A stretch of DNA of 5,139 bases. Origin: Actinomycetes bacterium. Its GTDB lineage: Bacteria; Actinomycetota; Acidimicrobiia; Acidimicrobiales; Acidimicrobiaceae. The notes under the pieces are model-generated. The model worked only from the letters and a program-made list of their open reading frames with translations. It was not told the origin of the DNA and did not search any database. Every line of letters starts with the position of its first letter. Within the stretch, counting starts at the first letter, position 1. The stretch is from positions 1 to 5,139 of the forward strand of contig JAKBSX010000289.1 of NCBI GenBank assembly GCA_021844725.1, given 5' to 3'. Positions 1-5,139 of this stretch are shown in pieces. The position numbers and the translations under genes are program-made.

Positions 1-13
1 TCACCGAAATTGT

Positions 14-1117
14 TCAGAGTTGGATGTCGTCATTTTTCATCCCAAGAGAGGTAGCGAGTTTCCCTGACAACTCGTCATACAACAACTTGATACCCTTCTT
101 GTTGGTACCATAGCGTCCAGCTTCGCCTGTTGATGCCCAGTAATCGCTAGTCACTCCTTCCTCCACTAGTTTTGATATTATGGTAGCCAAAGATTCCCGG
201 TTCAAAATTCTTTTCCCTTCAGTATCAATTGAATAACTGGAGATGATGCATAGCAACCTGTGCATCACAAAGCATCCTGTTGTCTTCTGCAGAACATAAT
301 TCATTGGATCGTCGAAGGGTTCTGTCCAAACATCTTTGATTGCGTTCCAATAGTTAATCAAGACTTTTGTGAGAGTGTCATTATCCTTTGTCTCAAAGAA
401 AGTGTCCTTCAGGATAGTCTCCAAGGAGTCAACAAATGTCTTTTGAGTGGTAACTGTTCCAGCTCTCGGTTCATTGGGTACCCTTATTGAATGATGCCAA
501 AGAGAATCTGCTCTGGTGTTCAAAGCGTCTGCGATTTCCAGAGCTTTGGGCCTCCACTCATAGCCTTTAAGCAACGTTCTGAGAATTCCTTGCTCCGCCT
601 GCGTGTGTATTTCCTTAACACCTTCTCTTTCGATTGCCTTCTGCAGAAACCGTTCCGCAAGATCTGGCCTTATGCCTTTTTGCATTTTGTTAACAATCGC
701 GAACTGTTTGGCTTCCTCATAGGTGTCAGGAATCAGAGTGATTACAACTGGCAATTCGAATTCCCCAAGGTAAGTATCTCCTTCAAGCATCATTTGTTCA
801 ATGCCCTTCATTCTATGCTGTCCATCGACTACCCAAAGCGGAATGTTGTCAGGAATCTGCAAGACGCCGTCTTTATACCTGATATTTTCAGTCTCTCTGA
901 TGTTGAGCAATAATGCATTGGGCGACAAGCCTTTCGTTTTTACCAAGTATCTACCAAACGCCTTTGCCCTTGAAGCTATCACCTCCCTCTGATAGCCATT
1001 TTGATTATCCGTCTTCCAGACATCTACCTTCGATCGAGCGATTACGTCGCCGGCCCTCACAGCTCCAACATAAAGCTTCTGCGAATTCTGTTCGATTTCT
1101 ACGCTTCTTATGTTCAT
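14..1117 (-). CDS. DGQHR-domain protein, DndB/DpdB-like (ParB/Srx-like superfamily)
   Basis: Complete 367-residue gene with ATG start and TGA stop. The start is supported by GAGGT at 1125-1129, seven bases upstream, and by an archaeal-type promoter further up. Family hallmarks are visible in order: a GYQR...R...YL segment at residues 41-58, VVDGQHR at 96-102, and an F-x-x-VN-x-x-Q-x-G block at 139-148. These match the DGQHR family, whose fold relates to ParB and sulfiredoxin. Known relatives include DndB, a regulator of DNA phosphorothioation operons, and DpdB of the 7-deazaguanine-in-DNA system. The remainder (about 150-367) is mostly helical-looking, ending in a basic GRYGTNKKG segment at 334-342. 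No signal peptide or membrane segment is seen, so it is cytoplasmic. It follows a DUF499 gene after a 974-bp gap and probably has its own transcript. The family call is firm. A role as DNA-binding regulator or accessory factor of the modification locus is inference; an enzymatic role is not excluded. Confidence 0.9.
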   Translation of the reverse strand: MNIRSVEIEQNSQKLYVGAVRAGDVIARSKVDVWKTDNQNGYQREVIASRAKAFGRYLVKTKGLSPNALLLNIRETENIRYKDGVLQIPDNIPLWVVDGQHRMKGIEQMMLEGDTYLGEFELPVVITLIPDTYEEAKQFAIVNKMQKGIRPDLAERFLQKAIEREGVKEIHTQAEQGILRTLLKGYEWRPKALEIADALNTRADSLWHHSIRVPNEPRAGTVTTQKTFVDSLETILKDTFFETKDNDTLTKVLINYWNAIKDVWTEPFDDPMNYVLQKTTGCFVMHRLLCIISSYSIDTEGKRILNRESLATIISKLVEEGVTSDYWASTGEAGRYGTNKKGIKLLYDELSGKLATSLGMKNDDIQL

Positions 1118-1124
1118 TTTTAAT

Positions 1125-1129
1125 ACCTC
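1125..1129 (-). promoter_or_regulatory. Shine-Dalgarno site of the DGQHR gene
   Basis: The minus strand reads GAGGT, then seven bases, then the ATG at 1117. It complements the 16S anti-Shine-Dalgarno core and supports this ATG as the start, together with the MNIRSVEIEQ N-terminus. A leadered transcript is therefore expected rather than a leaderless one. Confidence 0.7.
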
Positions 1130-1134
1130 TATTT

Positions 1135-1155
1135 TAGGTTTTATAGGAAAACCTA
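1135..1155. repeat. Perfect 8-bp inverted repeat in the DGQHR leader (candidate operator or mRNA hairpin)
   Basis: TAGGTTTT at 1135-1142 and AAAACCTA at 1148-1155 are exact reverse complements with a 5-base spacer. The repeat lies 18-38 bases upstream of the start codon, inside the predicted 5' leader, just above the Shine-Dalgarno site. The AGGTTT/AAACCT half-site recurs, nearly complete, in a second dyad at 1163-1179. It could bind a dimeric regulator or form an AU-rich hairpin in the leader. The arms are exact; function is inference. Confidence 0.5.
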
Positions 1156-1162
1156 TTCTGGG

Positions 1163-1179
1163 GGTTTTAAATTGAAACC
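1163..1179. repeat. Second dyad GGTTT-N7-AAACC at the predicted transcription start
   Basis: GGTTT at 1163-1167 and AAACC at 1175-1179 are reverse complements around an AT-rich centre near 1171. With the TATA element at 1195-1202, transcription on the minus strand should begin near 1170-1175, so this dyad would cover the start site. Its half-site matches that of the dyad at 1135-1155, with centres 26 bp apart. The arms are short and AT-rich, so taken alone it could be chance. Confidence 0.4.
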
Positions 1180-1194
1180 TTAAACGAAATCACA

Positions 1195-1209
1195 ATATAT
1201 AAGTTTTGA
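1195..1209 (-). promoter_or_regulatory. Archaeal-type BRE/TATA promoter for the DGQHR gene
   Basis: The minus strand reads TCAAAAC directly followed by TTATATAT (1202-1195). An A-rich BRE abutting a TATA octamer is the archaeal promoter layout recognised by TFB and TBP. It sits about 80 bases upstream of the ATG, which predicts transcription starting near 1170-1175 and a leader of roughly 55 bases. No convincing bacterial -35/-10 pair was found nearby. The TATA element is nearly symmetric, so it could also fire rightward into the gap. Confidence 0.55.
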
Positions 1210-1369
1210 GGTAAATGGGGGGTATTCAGAAACTCGCTGGTAACTTATTCTATAGGAGATTTCTCAATGTGGTCATCGAAGGTTATTGGGTCCGTCATGA
1301 TTCCTGTCGAATAGTAATATGTCGGCAAAGCAAACCAAATGAGGCGAATACTTCAAGAGGATCGCTCAA

Positions 1370-1385
1370 TGGGCGCTAACGCCCA
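1370..1385. repeat. Short GC-rich hairpin TGGGCG-CTAA-CGCCCA
   Basis: Perfect 6-bp arms at 1370-1375 and 1380-1385 enclose a 4-base loop. It is the most GC-rich stem in the interval and the first of three successive inverted repeats. No T-run follows on either strand, so it does not look like a classical intrinsic terminator. It may belong to a structured RNA or be incidental. Confidence 0.4.
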
Positions 1386-1407
1386 CTTAGCTTCGGAGCT
1401 TAATGCC

Positions 1408-1440
1408 GTTTGAACATATGAGAATTCTATCTGTTCAAAC
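1408..1440. repeat. 9-bp perfect inverted repeat, extendable with a bulge
   Basis: GTTTGAACA at 1408-1416 and TGTTCAAAC at 1432-1440 are exact reverse complements separated by 15 bases. The spacer itself contains the palindrome AGAATTCT (1421-1428). Outside the arms, ATGCC at 1403-1407 can pair with GGCGT at 1446-1450 (one G-T) if the five bases TGTAT bulge out. Together this could form a long imperfect stem. A 9-bp repeat alone is only weakly unexpected in a window of this size. Confidence 0.45.
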
Positions 1441-2056
1441 TGTATGGCGTCACTGCATCATTGACAATTATACCTTCTTAGTCATCATCTTTCACATAGC
1501 TCGATCAAACTGTTGATAGTCTAACGCTCAAGAACCACCGAAGGACATCCATCGAAAAGTGACAAATTCTGAAGGATGCGAGCATTTTTCTCAACGACTT
1601 GGTGGTGTTTTCTAGCAGCCTTGTTGGGCGTTTGGATCGCTACACTTCCCCAAACACAATGAATCGTGTCCTCACTTCATCTGTCCTCGGTTAACAGAAG
1701 ATAGTATTTTCAAGTCATGAAGTGTATTTCGTCATCGGGATGTACCACTGATTTTTAAGATAAGCAGTAGATGTAATGAACTGATATCTGGTTCTCCGAA
1801 CGAGTTATTCCTGGGTGCATCGGTTGATAACTGCGAGGGACAAAGGTTTTGTTAGAAGGAGACGAAGTCTGGCCCTCTGTCAATTTCTTGGCACTCGTGC
1901 TTTTGATTAGATCATTAGAGCGGAGAAATCTGTCGGGCATGGAGAAGGATTATAATTTCGTTTCACTGAAGGGCCACAGCAACAGAAATTGGTTTGCAAT
2001 GTACTCTATAGAATCCGTCTCTTTTCTGAAGGTCTGCAGGTCAGAACATGGGTTCG

Positions 2057-2074
2057 GCCTATGACACATAGGGC
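2057..2074 (-). terminator. Weak candidate hairpin downstream of the ATPase gene
   Basis: CCTATG at 2058-2063 and CATAGG at 2067-2072 form a perfect 6-bp stem with a 3-base loop, extendable by one G-C pair across a bulge. It begins 17 bases after the ATPase stop codon. The minus strand has no T-run after it, so an intrinsic bacterial-type terminator is unlikely; it might mark or protect an mRNA 3' end. Confidence 0.25.
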
Positions 2075-2091
2075 AAATTCAGGTAATAGAC

Positions 2092-4899
2092 TCACGATTC
2101 CTCAAAGTCATAGTTCTTGAACTTAAGCGTTTGGGCATTCTCGGTGACTGTTTGGACGACCTTCTTCGGCGCGCCATTTGGCAAGCTGGCTTCTATCTCG
2201 ATAGTCACATTAACCGATGCTCCCTTAATGGCGGAGAGATGCGTTATTACTTCCTCCGCTATCTTTCCAGCATCCCTACCCACACGCACAGGGTCAAGCG
2301 TCACGGTTCCATGGAATCTCCTGTAGACAACTTCTCCGCCTTCTTGGTTTCTCTCATCTGGCGAAATGACACTTGCACCGTTGTCTGTAGCTTTGGCAAG
2401 TCTATCGTCCCTACCGTGAGTTTCGTCGACTGCTGTCAATTGGCTTTCCACAATCTCGGGCTTCACGAGCAGGCTTGTTCCGTCAAGAAGGACTTTCACA
2501 TTGTTGGCTTTGTAACTCATACCTAGATATTTTCCGTTCTCAGCCATGCCAGCAGCATATGCGAAAAAATCGCCTGTCCTGACACCCTCTTGAATCGTAC
2601 TGACAAGAACGTTCTTGTTTGCAAGGCGGGGGAGATATAGGTAAGATGCCATGTATTCCCATAGTTGCTTGACATCAATATGAGGCCTTTCTTTCCATAG
2701 CAATGCATCGAGTTCCTTCTTCAACAGCAACGGCGACCACTGTGTGATCAATTGCTGGTCCTTAAGGACTTTAACACTGGCACGAGCAAAGATGCCATCC
2801 CCTTGGCCACCTGAAAGGTGAGATGTATCCCATTTGATATCGGACAAACCCTTATCAGGAATCATCTCCTGATAAGGAACAATAATCCATGAATACGTTT
2901 CAGTTATCCTCGAATCGATTGTCTTGTCTGTTCTTTCAGATTCAGTCCGGGCCTGCTTGAGTTGAACCTTGTCCAAACCCAGTTTCTCTTCATCATTCAC
3001 AACGCTGTTCCAAGCTAAATTTCTTCGTATCTCTTGAAGGCACGCTTGGACATTTTGGCCATCGGGAGCGAGGAATATGAGCATGTTCTTGAATAGCCTT
3101 GGGCCGGACCCTGTAGAATCAAGGATTAACTTCGCCCTGTCCTGCGCAGGGAATGAAAGGCCTTTACGGTGTATGTAATCAGGTCCAAGAACAACGATCC
3201 TTACCTCTTGCTCGTCGGGTACCTCCGCAGGCTCAGAGGTGACGTGAATCCGTGCAAATGAATGCTTACCACGTATGTGCTGCAAGCGACGTATGAGTTC
3301 CTGTTCGACATCCACGGCGTCCCATTGGGCAGCTCTGTCTTCCACTGTTCTTCTAAGGTTTGGCCTGAGATCATACCAGAAGCGTCGATTGTCATGATAC
3401 AAATAGGTAAGCCTGTCAGTAAGCCTTGTAAGAGCGTCTGCGTAAGTGGCGAGGTTGTCGTCCGGCCTCGCAACACCGAGGCGGATTCTCACGTCTTCAA
3501 TCCCTCGCACGTTCTGCTGTCTCACACTGGGGGCACTGCCCAGAAAGACCGTACGGGCTACACGCTTTGCAGCGGAGATCGAACCGATTCGTGGAAAGTC
3601 TTTGTCTACGATGAAGGGTCCGCTCTGTCCTCCATCTACGTCTGTGTCAACGACTATGGACCACTGCTCGCCAAGATAACGAGTAAGTTCATCGCGTATT
3701 TTGGCAGAATAGAGTGGCAGGTCGCCAGGCATGACTAGCGCGTTAGTGTCATTCTTCAACCATAATTCGTGAACTACGGCAGCCATTAGTCGCAAGACAC
3801 CTCTTGTTCTTTGGAATCTTTCCAGCGTTGCCCAGTCTTCGTAAAGCCTGTCAAAGAACTCGGGGTGTATTGGATACGCATTCTTCAGGCGCTCCAAGTA
3901 TTCTCCCTCTTTGCACCTCGTTGGAAAGTCTGCACTCTGTTCCCTATACATACGGTGGAATTCCGAGCATGTGCGGTCCCTATCAGCCTCTGAAGTTATC
4001 TTGTTGAATAATCTCCGCCGGACTATCTCGAAACTCTCAAGCTGGCCAACTGGTTGCCAGATGGCCTCCAATCTGCCAAATGTGTTCTCTATCCTGGCTA
4101 GCGCTTCAGCTCCTCCTTCACCTCCGATTTCTATGTCACTGGCTGGAATGCTCGCAACAACAATGCTCGACTTGCTCCGTTTGACTGCTTCGGTTAGATT
4201 ATGTATGAATGTCATGTTGCTGTCGAAGGTGCCAGCTGGCAAGTCATTTCGGTGGTAGATGTTTCGTGCATATGCTACAAGCTCATCGATAAGAATCAGG
4301 CATGGGCCATATGTATCAAACAGCTGCACGAGCGTGTCGCTACCTGGTGCGATTCCCTTTTCATCAGCAGCTTTTACCAATTCATAAGCTTCATTTCCTC
4401 GCTCAGTGCCTCCAATCTGGACCGCAAGTTCTCCCCACAGAGTGCTGACCTCATACCCCTTAAGGTTATGGCACTTATGTGGTTTAGACGCGTCTAGTGC
4501 CGTTCCAACTAGGACCGCAATCCGAACTTTGGGAAGCTTTTGAACTTCTGTGTCTTTCATCAGTTGCGTAATTCCCTGGAGTCTGGAAGGGGCTGTGCCG
4601 CCGAACAAGTGATAGAGGGCGAGCATCGAATGCGTCTTACCTCCTCCGAAGGACGTCTTCAGCTTCACCACCGGTTCGCCAGAACCCTTTGCGACTCTTT
4701 CAAGTGCTGTCTTCAGTAATCTTCTGAGACCATCCGTAATATAGGTTCTCCTGAAGAACTCAGCTGCATCTTGATACTCTGGCGACGCATCGCCCTTAAT
4801 CACTTGGGCAAGATCAGCGGCAAACTCTGCCTGCTGATAGCGCCCAGCTGCCACGTCCTCGTGCGGTATTGCGACTTTCCTCCATGGTTTCAATATCAT
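2092..4899 (-). CDS. DUF499 (COG1483-type) AAA+ ATPase
   Basis: Complete gene of 935 residues, within the usual size of the family. The N-terminal LKPWRKVAIPHEDV and TSFGGGKTHSMLALYHLF are typical of DUF499. Walker A is FGGGKTH at residues 84-90 (Lys88), Walker B is LILIDE at 201-206 (Asp205-Glu206), a probable sensor-1 strand IVVASIP lies at 246-252, and FQRTRGVLRLM at 362-372 supplies likely arginine-finger or sensor-2 residues. The C-terminal FHGTVTLDP block (862-870) and the following EEVITHL helix are also family features. All ATPase residues are present, so it should be active. ATG at 4899 is chosen because GGGGAG lies seven bases upstream; the in-frame TTG at 4914 overlaps the region of that site. 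It follows the DUF1156 methylase by 16 bp, its usual partner, so the two are probably co-transcribed and may act in one complex. A motor or switch role in a modification-dependent defence system is inference from context. Confidence 0.93.
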   Translation of the reverse strand: MILKPWRKVAIPHEDVAAGRYQQAEFAADLAQVIKGDASPEYQDAAEFFRRTYITDGLRRLLKTALERVAKGSGEPVVKLKTSFGGGKTHSMLALYHLFGGTAPSRLQGITQLMKDTEVQKLPKVRIAVLVGTALDASKPHKCHNLKGYEVSTLWGELAVQIGGTERGNEAYELVKAADEKGIAPGSDTLVQLFDTYGPCLILIDELVAYARNIYHRNDLPAGTFDSNMTFIHNLTEAVKRSKSSIVVASIPASDIEIGGEGGAEALARIENTFGRLEAIWQPVGQLESFEIVRRRLFNKITSEADRDRTCSEFHRMYREQSADFPTRCKEGEYLERLKNAYPIHPEFFDRLYEDWATLERFQRTRGVLRLMAAVVHELWLKNDTNALVMPGDLPLYSAKIRDELTRYLGEQWSIVVDTDVDGGQSGPFIVDKDFPRIGSISAAKRVARTVFLGSAPSVRQQNVRGIEDVRIRLGVARPDDNLATYADALTRLTDRLTYLYHDNRRFWYDLRPNLRRTVEDRAAQWDAVDVEQELIRRLQHIRGKHSFARIHVTSEPAEVPDEQEVRIVVLGPDYIHRKGLSFPAQDRAKLILDSTGSGPRLFKNMLIFLAPDGQNVQACLQEIRRNLAWNSVVNDEEKLGLDKVQLKQARTESERTDKTIDSRITETYSWIIVPYQEMIPDKGLSDIKWDTSHLSGGQGDGIFARASVKVLKDQQLITQWSPLLLKKELDALLWKERPHIDVKQLWEYMASYLYLPRLANKNVLVSTIQEGVRTGDFFAYAAGMAENGKYLGMSYKANNVKVLLDGTSLLVKPEIVESQLTAVDETHGRDDRLAKATDNGASVISPDERNQEGGEVVYRRFHGTVTLDPVRVGRDAGKIAEEVITHLSAIKGASVNVTIEIEASLPNGAPKKVVQTVTENAQTLKFKNYDFEES
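2850..2877. repeat. 11-bp perfect inverted repeat inside the ATPase gene
   Basis: CCTTATCAGGA at 2850-2860 and TCCTGATAAGG at 2867-2877 are exact reverse complements with a 6-base spacer. They lie within the ATPase coding region, where the minus strand encodes PYQEMIPDK (about residues 675-683). A perfect 11-bp stem with so short a loop is unlikely by chance in about 5 kb. It would form a stable hairpin in the mRNA. No role is evident from the sequence. Confidence 0.6.
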
Positions 4900-4906
4900 A
4901 CTTCTT

Positions 4907-4912
4907 CTCCCC
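4907..4912 (-). promoter_or_regulatory. Shine-Dalgarno site deciding the ATPase start
   Basis: The minus strand reads GGGGAG, then the seven bases AAGAAGT, then ATG at 4899. This spacing favours the ATG over the TTG at 4914, which would have its own start overlapping the site and no purine-rich sequence at the correct distance. The site lies in the 16-bp junction after the methylase stop, consistent with translation of a shared mRNA. Confidence 0.8.
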
Positions 4913-4915
4913 AAA

Positions 4916-5139
4916 TCACTCTATTGTAATCACTTTCTGAGGACCTTCGCCAGTAATTCCGGTTGTTTTCCTCTGGATTTCCGGCCATGCGGTGACAAAC
5001 TCATTATACGCACGCCCTTGTTCCGCCCATCCATTCCTTTCACAAATATCGAACAAGCGGTAGGCAAGGGTCTTGGAATCCTCACTTCGCCCCATACCGA
5101 GCTTCGCCACAATCTCTGCAGCCCCTGTCTCCCCGTCTT
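4916..5139 (-). CDS. DUF1156 (COG1743-type) DNA methylase, C-terminal end only
   Basis: The frame is open from the window edge to the TGA at 4916, giving about 73 C-terminal residues; the start and the catalytic part lie outside. The apparent GTG start at 5110 is internal, since the frame continues upstream through GETGAAEIVAKLG. The visible tail, with RSEDSKTLAYRLFDICE and GWAEQGRAYNEFVTAWPEI, resembles the end of DUF1156 proteins, large putative adenine-specific DNA methylases with a zinc-ribbon module. No methylase motif (such as NPPY) or zinc ligands can be checked here. The immediate downstream DUF499 gene, 16 bp away, is the classic neighbour of this family and supports the call. Expected role: modification of host DNA as part of a defence-type locus. 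The family call rests on a short tail plus context. Confidence 0.82.
   Translation of the reverse strand, partial: DGETGAAEIVAKLGMGRSEDSKTLAYRLFDICERNGWAEQGRAYNEFVTAWPEIQRKTTGITGEGPQKVITIE

Larger units (their letters stand above)
1118..2091. other. Gene-free interval between the ATPase and DGQHR genes
   Basis: No convincing gene was found in these 974 bases. Two frames of 60-70 codons exist, 1755-1940 on the minus strand and 1849-2064 on the plus strand. They overlap antiparallel, lack a good Shine-Dalgarno site (the minus one has a pyrimidine-rich upstream, the plus one starts at TTG), and encode nothing recognisable. Shorter open stretches at 1524-1676 (minus) and 1318-1413 (plus) have protein-like composition but are bounded by stops. 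The left fifth carries the DGQHR promoter and dyads; 1370-1455 holds a cluster of inverted repeats; 2057-2074 holds a small hairpin after the ATPase stop. No tRNA, CRISPR or insertion-sequence signature was seen. Decayed sequence or an unannotated RNA are both possible. Confidence 0.6.

Noticed and set aside
285..648. Palindrome TTCTGCAGAA occurring at 285-294 and 639-648.
   Set aside because: Both copies encode LQK in the DGQHR protein with the same codons; this is explained by coding coincidence.
1408..1440. GTTCAAAC resembling a tRNA T-loop.
   Set aside because: No T-arm stem, anticodon arm or acceptor stem can be built around it on either strand.
1461..1490. C/D-box sRNA-like motifs on the minus strand: ATGATGA (1488-1482) followed by a second AATGATG.
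   Set aside because: No CTGA D or D' box occurs at the required spacing and there is no terminal stem, so the minimum features of an archaeal C/D RNA are missing.
1519..1629. Integron attC-like boundary pair: GTCTAAC (RYYYAAC) at 1519-1525 and GTTGGGC (GTTRRRY) at 1623-1629, 111 bp apart and able to pair with wobbles; CCACC/GGTGG could form an inner stem.
   Set aside because: Each 7-mer pattern is expected about once per kilobase, the inner L-box spacing is asymmetric, only one copy is present, and the neighbouring genes are large co-oriented genes rather than cassettes. Worth a covariance-model scan but not supported as called.
1755..1940. 61-codon minus-strand ORF in the gap.
   Set aside because: The upstream sequence is pyrimidine-rich with no Shine-Dalgarno site, the product is unrecognisable, and it overlaps a similar-sized plus-strand frame.
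1849..2064. 71-codon plus-strand ORF in the gap.
   Set aside because: It starts at TTG without a well-placed ribosome site, runs against the locus, and shows no recognisable motif; an internal ATG at 1939 also lacks a ribosome site.
4900..4914. Upstream TTG start for the ATPase, adding MGRRS.
   Set aside because: GGGGAG followed by a 7-base spacer fits the ATG at 4899, and the TTG overlaps the region of that site, so the shorter form is preferred.

Overview
The window holds one complete and one partial gene of a DNA-modification-linked defence-type locus, plus a downstream regulator-like gene. All three read on the minus strand. From right to left they are: the 3' end of a DUF1156 (COG1743-type) DNA methylase, cut by the right window edge; a complete DUF499 (COG1483-type) AAA+ ATPase of 935 residues starting 16 bp after the methylase stop; a gene-free interval of about 970 bp; and a complete 367-residue DGQHR-domain protein (ParB/Srx-like superfamily, the family of DndB and DpdB).

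Organism: an archaeon, probably a euryarchaeon, is the most economical reading, at moderate confidence. The DGQHR gene is preceded on its own strand by an A-rich element directly followed by TTATATAT, the layout of an archaeal BRE/TATA promoter, and no comparable -35/-10 pair is visible. AGA/AGG and ATA codons occur among the codons read. Purine-rich Shine-Dalgarno sites precede both complete genes, which fits either prokaryotic domain. The families themselves occur in both bacteria and archaea, so they do not decide it.

Layout: 4916-5139 methylase C-terminus; 4900-4915 short junction with a strong Shine-Dalgarno site; 2092-4899 ATPase, carrying an 11-bp perfect inverted repeat inside the coding region; 1118-2091 no convincing gene, but a promoter, two tandem dyads sharing one half-site and a cluster of hairpins; 14-1117 DGQHR protein.

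How the parts may work together: DUF1156 and DUF499 proteins are recurrent neighbours in defence islands. The usual inference is that the methylase marks host DNA and the ATPase acts as a motor or switch in the same complex; this has not been shown for these proteins. DGQHR proteins are found with DNA-modification operons (Dnd, Dpd), and DndB of the Dnd system acts as a transcriptional regulator. Here the DGQHR gene has its own promoter, with dyads at the expected transcription start, so it may be an independently or self-regulated member of the locus. No nuclease or helicase gene is visible; any such partner would lie outside the window.
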